From: Hydrangea macrophylla
Taxonomy: Eukaryota; Streptophyta; Magnoliopsida; Cornales; Hydrangeaceae
Direction: 5' to 3'
Length of the DNA: 64,000 bases
Assembly: GCA_033977485.1 (NCBI GenBank)
Contig: CM066984.1
Span: forward strand, 49,216,600 to 49,280,599
Below the pieces are notes generated by a model that worked only from the letters and a program-made list of their open reading frames with translations, searched no databases and was not told the DNA's origin. Numbering within the stretch: the stretch's first letter is position 1; the number at the start of each line of letters is the position of its first letter. Position numbers and translations under genes: made by a program. This document shows positions 9,247 through 19,927 of this stretch, one piece after another.

Positions 9247-11457
9247 TTTTTTTTTTTCGGAAAATGGTTAATTAAACGAAAAAGGAGCCAAACGGCACTG
9301 TACAAAAGTTCAAGGGGCATACCCCAGGATTTACAATGAGCGCAATAAAAAATGCATTAGACAATGCAAAAGGGAGGGGAAATCAAAGAAAAAGCCCCAA
9401 CTTACAAAAATAAAAGTACTTAGCCCACCTTCAAAGGGAAGCTAAGGAGGAAGGGTCACAACATAGATAGACCAAAAAGTCAAGGCGGCTATCCAAACCA
9501 AACTCCCCATTATGGGGTAATGGCCCATCTCTCGATGTACTGGGGAAGATGGGGATCGTTCTTCCAATTAGCTTGTAACTGAAGGGACATTTGGAGGCAT
9601 ATTTCTTGAAAAATTCTTTCCTTAGGTTTAACTTCCATTTTAAAGCTCCGAGCATTCCTCTCTTGCCAGATGCTCTACACAACTAAAGTGAGGCACATTT
9701 TAGGCACAATGTGCTGAGGTGTCTTCCCTTTCCACTTGTCCATTGCCCAAACCACAAGATCATCCCATGTGGGGGCTGAGTATGAAACGTCCAACCTATT
9801 GAGAACCCCCTGCCACACATAAGAAGTATAAGAACATTTAAAGAATAAGTGGTCGTGGGTTTCCAAATGTTTGTGGCATAGAACACAAGCAAGGGGACCT
9901 GGTGTGTATGTATAAATTCTATCATATGTGGATAATCTGTGAAGAATAGCCAACCACGAAATAAAACTATAGCGAGGAATGTTTCCCGGAAACCATATGA
10001 GGCGATGCCACGGAACTTTAGGGTAATAAGGTCTAACATGGTCCCAAGTTTTCGCGGAGGAAAATATTTTGTTAGGAGAGGGTAACCATTGAACCACGTC
10101 ACTAGAAGTTGAGGGAAGGGGTAAAGTCTGTAATTGGCCTCTAATTTCCATTAAATCAAGAGTATTAGTGAGTGGCCAACTCCATTCCCTTCCATTAATA
10201 ACATCGGACACTTTAGCATTTAAAGGGATAGCGGCATCATATTGTATACGCAATCCAAATCTATCTAAAATAGGGCCCAAAGGATGCCAGTTATCATACC
10301 AAAGAAAAGTGTCACAACCATTACCAATCCTATGTTTAAGCATAGGTCTTGCCATATGCCTCAGTTTAAGGAGTTTCCGCCAATACCAAGAGCATTGAGA
10401 AGGGGGTTTAACATCCCAAAAACTCTTCCCTTTTAACATGTAAGCGTGTATCCAGTCAACCCATAGGGAGTGGTTTTTAGAAGTAAAAATGCACCAGATA
10501 TGTTTAAGATTTAAAGTAGAGTTCAATTGAGTCAGATTTTTAAGGCCAAGCCCACCCTCCTTCTTAGGTCGACAGACCAAGTTCCAAGCAACTTTAGCAC
10601 CATGGGCCTTTTCTGTTCCCCCAGTCCAAAGAAATCTACTCATTAATCTATCAATATGCTTAAGAACACTCTTAGGAAGAATAAACATGGCAGCCCAATA
10701 ATTTTGTATTCCTGCAAGGACAGATTGGATTAGTTGCAGCCTGCCAGCATAAGAGAGAAATTTAGAGGTCCAAGAAGTAATTCTCGAGCTGATTTTCTGG
10801 ATGAGATCATCACAATCTCCTTTCTTAAGTTTAGTGGTGATCAGAGGAACACCAAGGTACTTCATAGGTAGAGAACCACGAGTAAATGGGAGATGTAGGC
10901 ATATATCATTAGAGGTTGTGTCCTCCATTCCTGCAAGAAAAAGGCAACTCTTACTAGCATTAGCCTGCAAGCCAGTGAAGTCATAAAATTGATTCAGGGA
11001 ATTTTGCATAACCAAAGCAGAGTTCATATCACCATTGAAGAACAGGAGAAGATCATCAGCGAAGCAAAGATGAGAAATTTTTAGTTTATCACATCGCCAA
11101 TGGTATTTAAAATGATCCATACTTCGGATGTTACGTTGTATCAATTGGCTAAGCGTGTCCATAACAAGGACAAAAAGGTATGGCGACATAGGATCACCTT
11201 GCCTAAGACCTTTAGCACCCTCGAAGTACCCAATAGATTCCCCATTAAAATTTATAGAGTACTTTGGGCTAGTGATGCAAGCTCTAATCCAGCCTTGTAT
11301 CTTGGGAGGGAATCCAAGAACCTTAAGGAGATCAAGTAAAAACTCCCAACTCACACTATCATATGCCTTCATGAGATCAACCTTAGCCGCAGCTCTAGGA
11401 TGGCCCGAAGGTTTATGATAGTCCCTCAAGAGATCTTGCAAGCTCTAGGATGCCCGA
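9247..11457 (-). mobile_element. 5'-truncated L1-type LINE (non-LTR retrotransposon)
   Basis: A 2211-bp block interrupts the U8 LTR and is flanked by the 9-bp duplication AGCAATAAA. On the minus strand it ends in an 11-nt poly(A) (T-run 9247-9257 on +), preceded by ~250 bp of 3' untranslated sequence (9258-9509), then the remaining part of ORF2 (9510-11441). Poly(A), target duplication and 5' truncation are the marks of target-primed reverse transcription. The copy lacks ORF1, the endonuclease and the start of the RT domain. It carries a nonsense codon and cannot move by itself. A 19-20 bp piece near its 5' end is repeated at the junction (11391-11410 and 11441-11459). Confidence 0.95.
9510..11441 (-). 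pseudogene. LINE ORF2 fragment: reverse transcriptase plus zf-RVT domain
   Basis: An open frame of 588 codons (9675-11441) is followed by a TAG and a further 54 in-frame codons (SIWQERNARSF...WAITP) to TAA at 9510-9512. Numbering from the TTG at 11441, which is only where the frame opens and not a true start, the RT core shows KVDLMKAYDS (20-29, catalytic Asp block), QGDPMSPYLF (81-90) and the FADD box (127-130). A C-terminal zinc-binding segment typical of plant L1 ORF2 has C519, C522, H531 and C536. In family members this protein copies the LINE RNA at a nicked target. Here the endonuclease and the first RT blocks are missing, there is an in-frame TAG just upstream (11445-11447), and TAG at 9675-9677 replaces what is probably a Tyr codon (VVxSIWQERN). 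An L1-clade plant LINE is very likely. Confidence 0.92.
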
Positions 11458-11459
11458 AG
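11391..11459 (+). repeat. Short duplicated segment at LINE 5' junction
   Basis: AGCTCTAGGATGGCCCGAAG at 11391-11410 recurs at 11441-11459 with one G fewer. The first copy is part of the RT reading frame; the second makes the terminal 17-19 bp of the LINE before the target duplication. It looks like template slippage or a repair event when the 5' end was joined. Confidence 0.85.
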
Positions 11460-11466
11460 CAATAAA
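11458..11466 (+). repeat. Target-site duplication of LINE, right copy
   Basis: AGCAATAAA, matching 9238-9246; the array LTR resumes here with AATTAATCC. Confidence 0.9.
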
Positions 11467-12622
11467 ATTAATCCAAGCTATTGGGACTGATGTGTGGAAA
11501 GGAAGGATTAGTTGGCTGATATTTTAATTATCTTCTTTCTTATTATGAGACAAAGAATAGTCTCCTTTTTTCTTTAATTTAGGCTTATAGGCTGAAAGGA
11601 AGTAATTATCTTTGTTTCCTTTTTCATTTTAGGTTATATTTTCTTACTTAGGAATGTAGGCTGGAATTAGGGGAGATTATTCTAGACTATTTCTAAACTT
11701 GTTTCAGCCATGCTTATATAGAGCATTCACTCAATGTAATGCAGGAACATCATTACCAATCAATGGATTAATAAAAATTCAGAAGTTGAGCATTGCTCCT
11801 CCCCTTGTTCTTCACATAACACCATGAACTTATCAAGGTCTTCCTTTTGGCGTTCACAAACATGAATACATGTGGTTTGCGTTTCTTTATAAACGTTGGT
11901 TCATAGGTTCACTATTATTGGAATACCTGTGGTTTGCATTTCTTTATAAATGTTGGGTCACAGGTTCACTATCAAACAATCTGATTTTAGCTTTTCTGGG
12001 TAAAACATGTCAATATTGTCGTTGGGTCTCAAAGCAAGTCTATTGAGGTTCGCATCATTTGGTATCAGAGCTCAGGCTCTAAAATCAGGTTATCTATCCC
12101 TTTTGTTTTCGTGTCTTTCGTCACCTTATCCATTTTCATTTTGAGTGTTCTATCCTTTATCTTTGAGTCTCCTTCTTTCTTTTATGTCGTCGTGTTCTTA
12201 AAAAAAAAAAGAAAGAAAGAAATCTGATTCGTTTTTATTCTTCATTCCTTTGTCCTTGTTCTTGTTTATGTCGTGTCGTGCACCAATTCAAAAAAAAAAA
12301 ACAAGTTTGCTTTTGTTTTAGTTTTTATTTCCTTCTTCTTGTTTGAGTCGTGCACCAAGAGTTACCCAAAAAAAAAAATTCAAGCAAATCCTTTGATGGA
12401 TTCGAGGACGAATCCTTTGAAGGGAGGGGGAATGATGAGAATCAACAAGCACCATCAAAGGATCCATTGCATGTTCCAGTCGGGCCTATTACTAGAGCGA
12501 GATCCAAGAGATCAAAGAAGCATTCAATGGGATGATTCAAGAAATGTGGGGTGATTCTAAAACGAGCCACTCCAAGTTTGGCCCAAAGGAAGATGATGGA
12601 GTAATAAAATTAATCCAAGCTA

Positions 12623-12627
12623 TTGGG
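12623..12627 (+). repeat. Target-site duplication of solo LTR, left copy
   Basis: TTGGG, repeated at 13262-13266; single in uninterrupted units (GCTATTGGGACTG). Confidence 0.85.
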
Positions 12628-13261
12628 TGATACGAACCCCGCCAATAATGTGATGAAACCCGTAACACGATTAATGTCTCGGACCGTTCTACTGTCAGAT
12701 TCAATGGAAACCGCGACCCAACACCTATAACAGATGCGAACCTTGGTATAAAGGATGAAGACGCCACAATCAAGGATGGAAAACTCGATTGATAAGTCCA
12801 GGTATGAACGCCATAGAGTAAATCTGATAAGTTCGAATAGTTCTTCAAAGAACCAAAGAGAAAACTCTCACAATATTATTAATGATCAAAACTGAATATT
12901 ACAAACCCTAAAACTGTTTAAATAGCTGAGGCTTAAAGTTGGGCCCTTTTAAGCCTACGAAATATTATGGTCCAATATAATTCATCCCAAAACTAAAATA
13001 AAAGGAAACAAATGAATATAAAAAATCCCTAAGTTGGCATGCAAGCCTATAATTTATTCTAGAGCTTGAATCATGGACACCCAGCCTTGTGGATCACTAG
13101 TATCCTCCTTTGGGCCACTCAGATTAGTCTCAACCCAAATTTGTTGAACCAGCCCATTGAGATTGTCCTTGAACCGCTTTGCTCGCGCCCTTGTAACTGG
13201 ACCAATTGGCACGTGGTTCGGGTCCGCATTCCACCTTGTGCTAGCCGCCATGTTCTCATCA
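12628..13261 (-). mobile_element. Solo LTR of a related LTR retrotransposon
   Basis: A 634-bp insertion starts TGATACGAACC and ends GTTCTCATCA on the + strand, with the 5-bp duplication TTGGG on both sides: TG...CA ends plus a 5-bp duplication define an LTR insertion. Only one LTR remains, so the internal part was lost, most likely by LTR-LTR recombination. Read on the minus strand it begins TGATGAGAAC and ends GGTTCGTATCA, nearly the same termini as the array LTR (TGATGAGAATC, GGTTCGCATCA), and it begins with the same kind of coding tail. The middle is clearly different. A TATTTAA-like box lies near 12915-12922 (minus). It is a sister family, inserted opposite to the array. Confidence 0.92.
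13054..13261 (-). pseudogene. Polyprotein C-terminal tail inside the solo LTR
   Basis: From the LTR start the minus strand reads DENMAASTRWNADPNHVPIG, then PVTRARAKRFKDNLNGLVQQ and IWVET, ending at a stop codon at 13054-13056. It aligns with the array relic (DENQQAPSKDPLHVPVGPIT) and keeps one continuous frame through KRFKDNLNGLVQQIW, where the array has its frameshift. As in the array, the polyprotein frame evidently ran across the purine tract into the 3' LTR. It is only a tail; the rest of the element is gone. Confidence 0.8.
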
Positions 13262-13266
13262 TTGGG
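13262..13266 (+). repeat. Target-site duplication of solo LTR, right copy
   Basis: TTGGG, matching 12623-12627; the array LTR continues with ACTGATGTGTGG. Confidence 0.85.
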
Positions 13267-14214
13267 ACTGATGTGTGGAAAGGAAGGATTAGTTGGCTGA
13301 TATTTTAATTATCTTCTTTCTTATTATGAGACAAAGAATAATCTCCTTTTTTCTTTAATTTAGGCTTATAGGCTGAAAGGAAGTAATTATCTTTGTTTCC
13401 TTTTTCATTTTAGGTTATATTTTCTTACTTAGGAATGTAGGCTGGAATTAGGGGAGATTATTCTAGACTATTTCTAAACTTGTTTCAGCCATGCTTATAT
13501 AAAGCATTCACTCAATGTAATGCAGGAACATCATCTCCAATCAATGGATTAATAAAAATTCAGAAGTTGAGCATTGCTCCTCCCCTTGTTCTTCACATAA
13601 CACCATGAACTTATCAAGGTCTTCCTTGTGGCGTTCACAAACATGAATACCTGTGGTTTGCGTTTCTTTATAAACGTTGGTTCGTAGGTTCACTATTATT
13701 GGAATACCTGTGGTTTGCATTTCTTTATAAATGTTGGGTCACAGGTTCACTATCAAACAATCTGATTTTAGCTTTTCTGGGTAAAACATGTCAATATTGT
13801 CGTTGGGTCTCAAAGCAAGTCTATTGAGGTTCGCATCATTTGGTATCAGAGCTCAGGCTCTAAAATCAGGTTATCGATCCCTTTTGTTTTCGTGTCTTTT
13901 GTCACCTTATCCATTTTTGATTTGAGTGTTCTATCCTTTAACTTTGAGTCTCCTTCTTTCTTTTATGTCGTCGTGTTCTTAAAAAGAAAAAGAAAGAAAG
14001 AAATCTGATTCGTTGTATTCTTCATTCCTTTGTCCTTGTTCTTGTTTATGTTGTGTCGTGCACCAAGTCAAAAAAAAAAAAAAACAAGTTTGCTTTTGTT
14101 TTAGTTTTATTTCCTTGTTCTTGTTTGAGTCGTGCACCAAGAGTTACCCAAAAAAAAAAATTCAAGCAAATCCTTTGATGGATTCGAGGACGAATCCTTT
14201 GAAGAGAGGGGGAA

Positions 14215-15357
14215 TGATGAGAATCAACAAACACCATCAAAGGATCCATTGCATGTTCCAGTCAGGCCTATTATTAGAGAGAGATCCAAGAGATCAAAGA
14301 AGCATTCAATGGGATGATTCAAGAAATGTGGGGTGATTCTAAAACGAGCCACTCCATGTTTGGCCCAAAGGAAGATGATGGAGCAATAAAATTAATCCAA
14401 GCTATTGGGACTGATGTGTGGAATGGAAGGATTAGTTGGCTTGTATTTTAATTATCTTCTTTCTTATTATGAGACAAAGAATAGTCTCCTTTTTTCTTTA
14501 ATTTAGGCTTATAGGCTGAAAGGAAGTAATTATCTTTGTTTCCTTTTTCATTTTAGGTTATATTTTCTTACTTAGGAATGTAGGCTGGAATTAGGGGAGA
14601 TTATTCTAGACTATTTCTAAACTTGTTTCAACCATGCTTATATAAAGCATTCACTCAATGTAATGCAGGAACATCATCTCCAATCAATGGATTAATAAAA
14701 ATTCAGAAGTTGAGCATTGCTCCTCCCCTTGTTCTTCACATAACACCATGAACTTATCAAGGTCTTCCTTGTGGCGTTCACAAACATGAATACCTGTGGT
14801 TTGCGTTTCTTTATAAACGTTGGTTCGTAGGTTCACTATTATTGGAATACCTGTGGTTTGCATTTCTTTATAAATGTTGGGTCACAGGTTCACTATCAAA
14901 CAATCTGATTTTAGCTTTTCTGGGTAAAACATGTCAATATTGTCGTTGGGTCTCAAAGCAAGTCTATTGAGGTTCGCATCATTTGGTATCAGAGCTCAGG
15001 CTCTAAAATCAGGTTATCGATCCCTTTTGTTTTCGTGTCTTTTGTCACCTTATCCATTTTTGATTTGAGTGTTCTATCCTTTAACTTTGAGTCTCCTTCT
15101 TTCTTTTATGTCGTCGTGTTCTTAAAAAGAAAAAGAAAGAAAGAAATCTGATTCGTTCTATTCTTCATTCCTTTGTCCTTGTTCTTGTTTATGTTGTGTC
15201 GTGCACCAAGTCAAAAAAAAAAAAACAAGTTTGCTTTTGTTTTAGTTTTTATTTCCTTGTTCTTGTTTGAGTCGTGCACCAAGAGTTACCCAAAAAAAAA
15301 AAATTCAAGCAAATCCTTTGATGGATTCGAGGACGAATCCTTTGAAGAGAGGGGGAA
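14215..15357 (+). repeat. Satellite unit U10
   Basis: LTR 14215-14981, internal 14982-15357. Variant B: CATCATCTCC, GGTTCGTAGG, GTCAGGCC, TTTTTGATTTGAG. Private changes are CAAACACCATC, GGCTTGTATTTT and TTTCAACCATGC. Confidence 0.96.
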
Positions 15358-16498
15358 TGATGAGAATCAACAAGCACCATCAAAGGATCCATTGCATGTT
15401 CCAGTCAGGCCTATTACTAGAGAGAGATCCAAGAGATCAAAGAAGCATTCAATGGGATGATTCAAGAAATGTGGGGTGATTCTAAAACGAGCCACTCCAT
15501 GTTTGGCCCAAAGGAAGATGATGGAGCAATAAAATTAATCCAAGCTATTGGGACTGATGTGTGGAATGGAAGGATTAGTTGGCTTATATTTTAATTATCT
15601 TCTTTCTTATTATGAGACAAAGAATAGTCTCCTTTTTTCTTTAATTTAGGCTTATAGGCTGAAAGGAAGTAATTATCTTTGTTTCCTTTTTCATTTTAGG
15701 TTATATTTTCTTACTTAGGAATGTAGGCTGGAATTAGGGGAGATTATTCTAGACTATTTCTAAACCTGTTTCAGCCATGCTTATATAAAGCATTCACTCA
15801 ATGTAATGCAGGAACATCATCTCCAATCAATGGATTAATAAAAATTCAGAAGTTGAGCATTGCTCCTCCCCTTGTTCTTCACATAACACCATGAACTTAT
15901 CAAGGTCTTCCTTGTGGCGTTCACAAACATGAATACCTGTGGTTTGCGTTTCTTTATAAACGTTGGTTCGTAGGTTCACTATTATTGGAATACCTGTGGT
16001 TTGCATTTCTTTATAAATGTTGGGTCACAGGTTCACTATCAAACAATCTGATTTTAGCTTTTCTGGGTAAAACATGTCAATATTGTCGTTGGGTCTCAAA
16101 GCAAGTCTATTGAGGTTCGCATCATTTGGTATCAGAGCTCAGGCTCTAAAATCAGGTTATCGATATCTTTTGTTTTCGTGTCTTTTGTCACCTTATCCAT
16201 TTTTGATTTGAGTGTTCTATCCTTTAACTTTGAGTCTCCTTCTTTCTTTTATGTCGTCGTGTTCTTAAAAAGAAAAAGAAAGAAAGAAATCTGATTCGTT
16301 GTATTCTTCATTCCTTTGTCCTTGTTCTTGTTTATGTTGTGTCGTGCACTAAGTCAAAAAAAAAAAAACAAGTTTGCTTTTGTTTTAGTTTTATTTCCTT
16401 GTTCTTGTTTGAGTCGTGCACCAAGAGTTACCCAAAAAAAAAAATTCAAGCAAATCCTTTGATGGATTCTAGGACGAATCCTTTGAAGAGAGGGGGAA
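15358..16498 (+). repeat. Satellite unit U11
   Basis: LTR 15358-16124, internal 16125-16498. The internal region has TATCGATATC, GTGCACTAAGTC and GATTCTAGGACG, all shared with U12, so the two internal regions are recent duplicates. Confidence 0.96.
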
Positions 16499-17639
16499 TG
16501 ATGAGAATCAACAAGCACCATCAAAGGATCCATTGCATGTTCCAGTCAGGCCTATTACTAGAGAGAGATCCAAGAGATCAAAGAAGCATTCAATGGGATG
16601 ATTCAAGAAATGTGGGGTGATTCTAAAACGAGCCACTCCATGTTTGGCCCAAAGGAAGATGATGGAGCAATAAAATTAATCCAAGCTATTGGGACTGATG
16701 TGTGGAATGGAAGGATTAGTTGGCTTATATTTTAATTATCTTCTTTCTTATTATGAGACAAAGAATAGTCTCCTTTTTTCTTTAATTTAGGCTTATAGGC
16801 TGAAAGGAAGTAATTATCTTTGTTTCCTTTTTCATTTTAGGTTATATTTTCTTACTTAGGAATGTAGGCTGGAATTAGGGGAGATTATTCTAGACTATTT
16901 CTAAACTTGTTTCAGCCATGCTTATATAAAGCATTCACTCAATGTAATGCAGGAACATCATCTCCAATCAATGGATTAATAAAAATTCAGAAGTTGAGCA
17001 TTGCTCCTCCCCTTGTTCTTCACATAACACCATGAACTTATCAAGGTCTTCCTTGTGGCGTTCACAAACATGAATACCTGTGGTTTGCGTTTCTTTATAA
17101 ACGTTGGTTCGTAGGTTCACTATTATTGGAATACCTGTGGTTTGCATTTCTTTATAAATGTTGGGTCACAGGTTCACTATCAAACAATCTGATTTTAGCT
17201 TTTCTGGGTAAAACATGTCAATATTGTCGTTGGGTCTCAAAGCAAGTCTATTGAGGTTCGCATCATTTGGTATCAGAGCTCAGGCTCTAAAATCAGGTTA
17301 TCGATATCTTTTGTTTTCGTGTCTTTTGTCACCTTATCCATTTTTGATTTGAGTGTTCTATCCTTTAACTTTGAGTCTCCTTCTTTCTTTTATGTCGTCG
17401 TGTTCTTAAAAAGAAAAAGAAAGAAAGAAATCTGATTCGTTGTATTCTTCATTCCTTTGTCCTTGTTCTTGTTTATGTTGTGTCGTGCACTAAGTCAAAA
17501 AAAAAAAAACAAGTTTGCTTTTGTTTTAGTTTTATTTCCTTGTTCTTGTTTGAGTCGTGCACCAAGAGTTACCCAAAAAAAAAAATTCAAGCAAATCCTT
17601 TGATGGATTCTAGGACGAATCCTTTGAAGAGAGGGGGAA
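16499..17639 (+). repeat. Satellite unit U12
   Basis: LTR 16499-17265, internal 17266-17639. The internal region matches U11, including the private GTGCACTAAGTC. Confidence 0.96.
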
Positions 17640-18781
17640 TGATGAGAATCAACAAGCACCATCAAAGGATCCATTGCATGTTCCAGTCAGGCCTATTACT
17701 AGAGAGAGATCCAAGAGATCAAAGAAGCATTCAATGGGATGATTCAAGAAATGTGGGGTGATTCTAAAACGAGCCACTCCATGTTTGGCCCAAAGGAAGA
17801 TGATGGAGCAATAAAATTAATCCAAGCTATTGGGACTGATGTGTGGAATGGAAGGATTAGTTGGCTTATATTTTAATTATCTTCTTTCTTATTATGAGAC
17901 AAAGAATAGTCTCCTTTTTTCTTTAATTTAGGCTTATAGGCTGAAAGGAAGTAATTATCTTTGTTTCCTTTTTCATTTTAGGTTATATTTTCTTACTTAG
18001 GAATGTAGGCTGGAATTAGGGGAGATTATTCTAGACTATTTCTAAACCTGTTTCAGCCATGCTTATATAAAGCATTCACTCAATGTAATGCAGGAACATC
18101 ATCTCCAATCAATGGATTAATAAAAATTCAGAAGTTGAGCATTGCTCCTCCCCTTGTTCTTCACATAACACCATGAACTTATCAAGGTCTTCCTTGTGGC
18201 GTTCACAAACATGAATACCTGTAGTTTGCGTTTCTTTATAAACGTTGGTTCGTAGGTTCACTATTATTGGAATACCTGTGGTTTGCATTTCTTTATAAAT
18301 GTTGGGTCACAGGTTCACTATCAAACAATTCGATTTTAGCTTTTCTGGGTAAAACATGTCAATATTGTCGTTGGGTCTCAAAGCAAGTCTATTGAGGTTC
18401 GCATCATTTGGTATCAGAGCTCAGGCTCTAAAATCAGGTTATCGATCCCTTTTGTTTTCGTGTCTTTTGTCACCTTATCCATTTTTGATTTGAGTGTTCT
18501 ATCCTTTAACTTTGAGTCTCCTTCTTTCTTTTATGTCGTCGTGTTCTTAAAAAGAAAAAGAAAGAAAGAAATCTGATTCGTTGTATTCTTCATTCCTTTG
18601 TCCTTGTTCTTGTTTATGTTGTGTCGTGCACCAAGTCAAAAAAAAAAAACAAGTTTGCTTTTGTTTTAGTTTTTATTTCCTTGTTCTTGTTTGAGTCGTG
18701 CACCAAGAGTTACCCAAAAAAAAAAAATTCAAGCAAATCCTTTGATGGATTCGAGGACGAATCCTTTGAAGAGAGGGGGAA
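17640..18781 (+). repeat. Satellite unit U13
   Basis: LTR 17640-18406, internal 18407-18781. CCTGTAGTTTGCG and CAATTCGATTTT are shared with U23, U24 and U27, 11-16 kb away. Confidence 0.96.
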
Positions 18782-19927
18782 TGATGAGAATCAACAAGCA
18801 CCATCAAAGGATCCATTGCATGTTCCAGTCAGGCCTATTACTAGAGAGAGATCCAAGAGATCAAAGAAGCATTCAATGGGATGATTCAAGAAATGTGGGG
18901 TGATTCTAAAACGAGCCACTCCATGTTTGGCCCAAAGGAAGATGATGGAGCAATAAAATTAAACCAAGCTATTGGGACTGATGTGTGGAATGGAAGGATT
19001 AGTTGGCTTATATTTTAATTATCTTCTTTCTTATTATGAGACAAAGAATAGTCTCCCTTTTTCTTTAATTTAGGCTTATAGGCTGAAAGGAAGTAATTAT
19101 CTTTGTTTCCTTTTTCATTTTAGGTTATATTTTCTTACTTAGGAATGTAGGCTGGAATTAGGGGAGATTATTCTAGACTATTTCTAAACTTGTTTCAGCC
19201 ATGCTTATATAAAGCATTCACTCAATGTAATGCAGGAACATCATCTCCAATCAATGGATTAATAAAAATTCAGAAGTTGAGCATTGCTCCTCCCCTTGTT
19301 CTTCACATAACACCATGAACTTATCAAGGTCTTCCTTGTGGCGTTCACAAACATGAATACCTGTGGTTTGCGTTTCTTTATAAACGTTGGTTCGTAGGTT
19401 CACTATTATTGGAATACCTGTGGTTTGCATTTCTTTATAAATGTTGGGTCACAGGTTCACTATCAAACAATCTGATTTTAGCTTTTCTGGGTAAAACATG
19501 TCAATATTGTCGTTGGGTCTCAAAGCAAGTCTATTGAGGTTCGCATCATTTGGTATCAGAGCTCAGGCTCTAAAATCAGGTTATCGATATCTTTTGTTTT
19601 CGTGTCTTTTGTCACCTTATCCATTTTTGATTTGAGTGTTCTATCCTTTAACTTTGAGTCTCCTTCTTTCTTTTATGTCGTCGTGTTCTTAAAAAGAAAA
19701 AGAAAGAAAGAAATCTGATTCGTTGTATTCTTCATTCCTTTGTCCTTGTTCTTGTTTATGTTGTGTCGTGCACCAAGTCAAAAAAAAAAAAAAAACAAGT
19801 TTGCTTTTGTTTTAGTTTTTATTTCCTTGTTCTTGTTTGAGTCGTGCACCAAGAGTTACCCAAAAAAAAAAAATTCAAGCAAATCCTTTGATGGATTCGA
19901 GGACGAATCCTTTGAAGAGAGGGGGAA
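18782..19927 (+). repeat. Satellite unit U14
   Basis: LTR 18782-19548, internal 19549-19927. Private AAATTAAACCAAGC; TCTCCCTTTTTC is shared with U25, U26, U28, U29 and U31. Confidence 0.96.

Larger units (their letters stand above)
9068..12432 (+). repeat. Satellite unit U8, LTR split by LINE insertion
   Basis: The LTR is 9068-9246 plus 11458-12057, with 9 bp of target duplication; the internal region is 12058-12432. Without the LINE and one duplicate the LTR is 770 bp. The part left of the LINE is variant A. The right part mixes states: TATATAGAG, TTACCAATC, CCTTTTGGCG, ACATGTGG, TCTTTCGTCACC and a C-like TTTTCATTTTG. The purine tract is GAAGGGAGGGGG. Confidence 0.95.
12433..14214 (+). repeat. 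Satellite unit U9, LTR split by solo LTR
   Basis: The LTR is 12433-12627 plus 13262-13838; the internal region is 13839-14214. Without the insertion and one 5-bp duplicate the LTR is 767 bp, the length of nearly all later B units. This is the first unit with AAGGAAGATG (3 bp shorter than AAGGAGGAAGATG), AAAACGAGCC and, right of the insertion, GGTTCGTAGG. Its left part still has GTCGGGCC and ACTAGAGCGAG, giving the ancestral-looking GPITRAR. Confidence 0.95.

Noticed and set aside
10168..11418. Plus-strand frames of 61-96 codons inside the LINE
   Set aside because: They are antisense shadows of the reverse transcriptase frame, which has clear RT motifs on the minus strand.
12537..12848. 103-codon minus-strand frame overlapping the solo LTR
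   Set aside because: It crosses the junction between the solo LTR and the array LTR, so it was made by the insertion and is not a gene.
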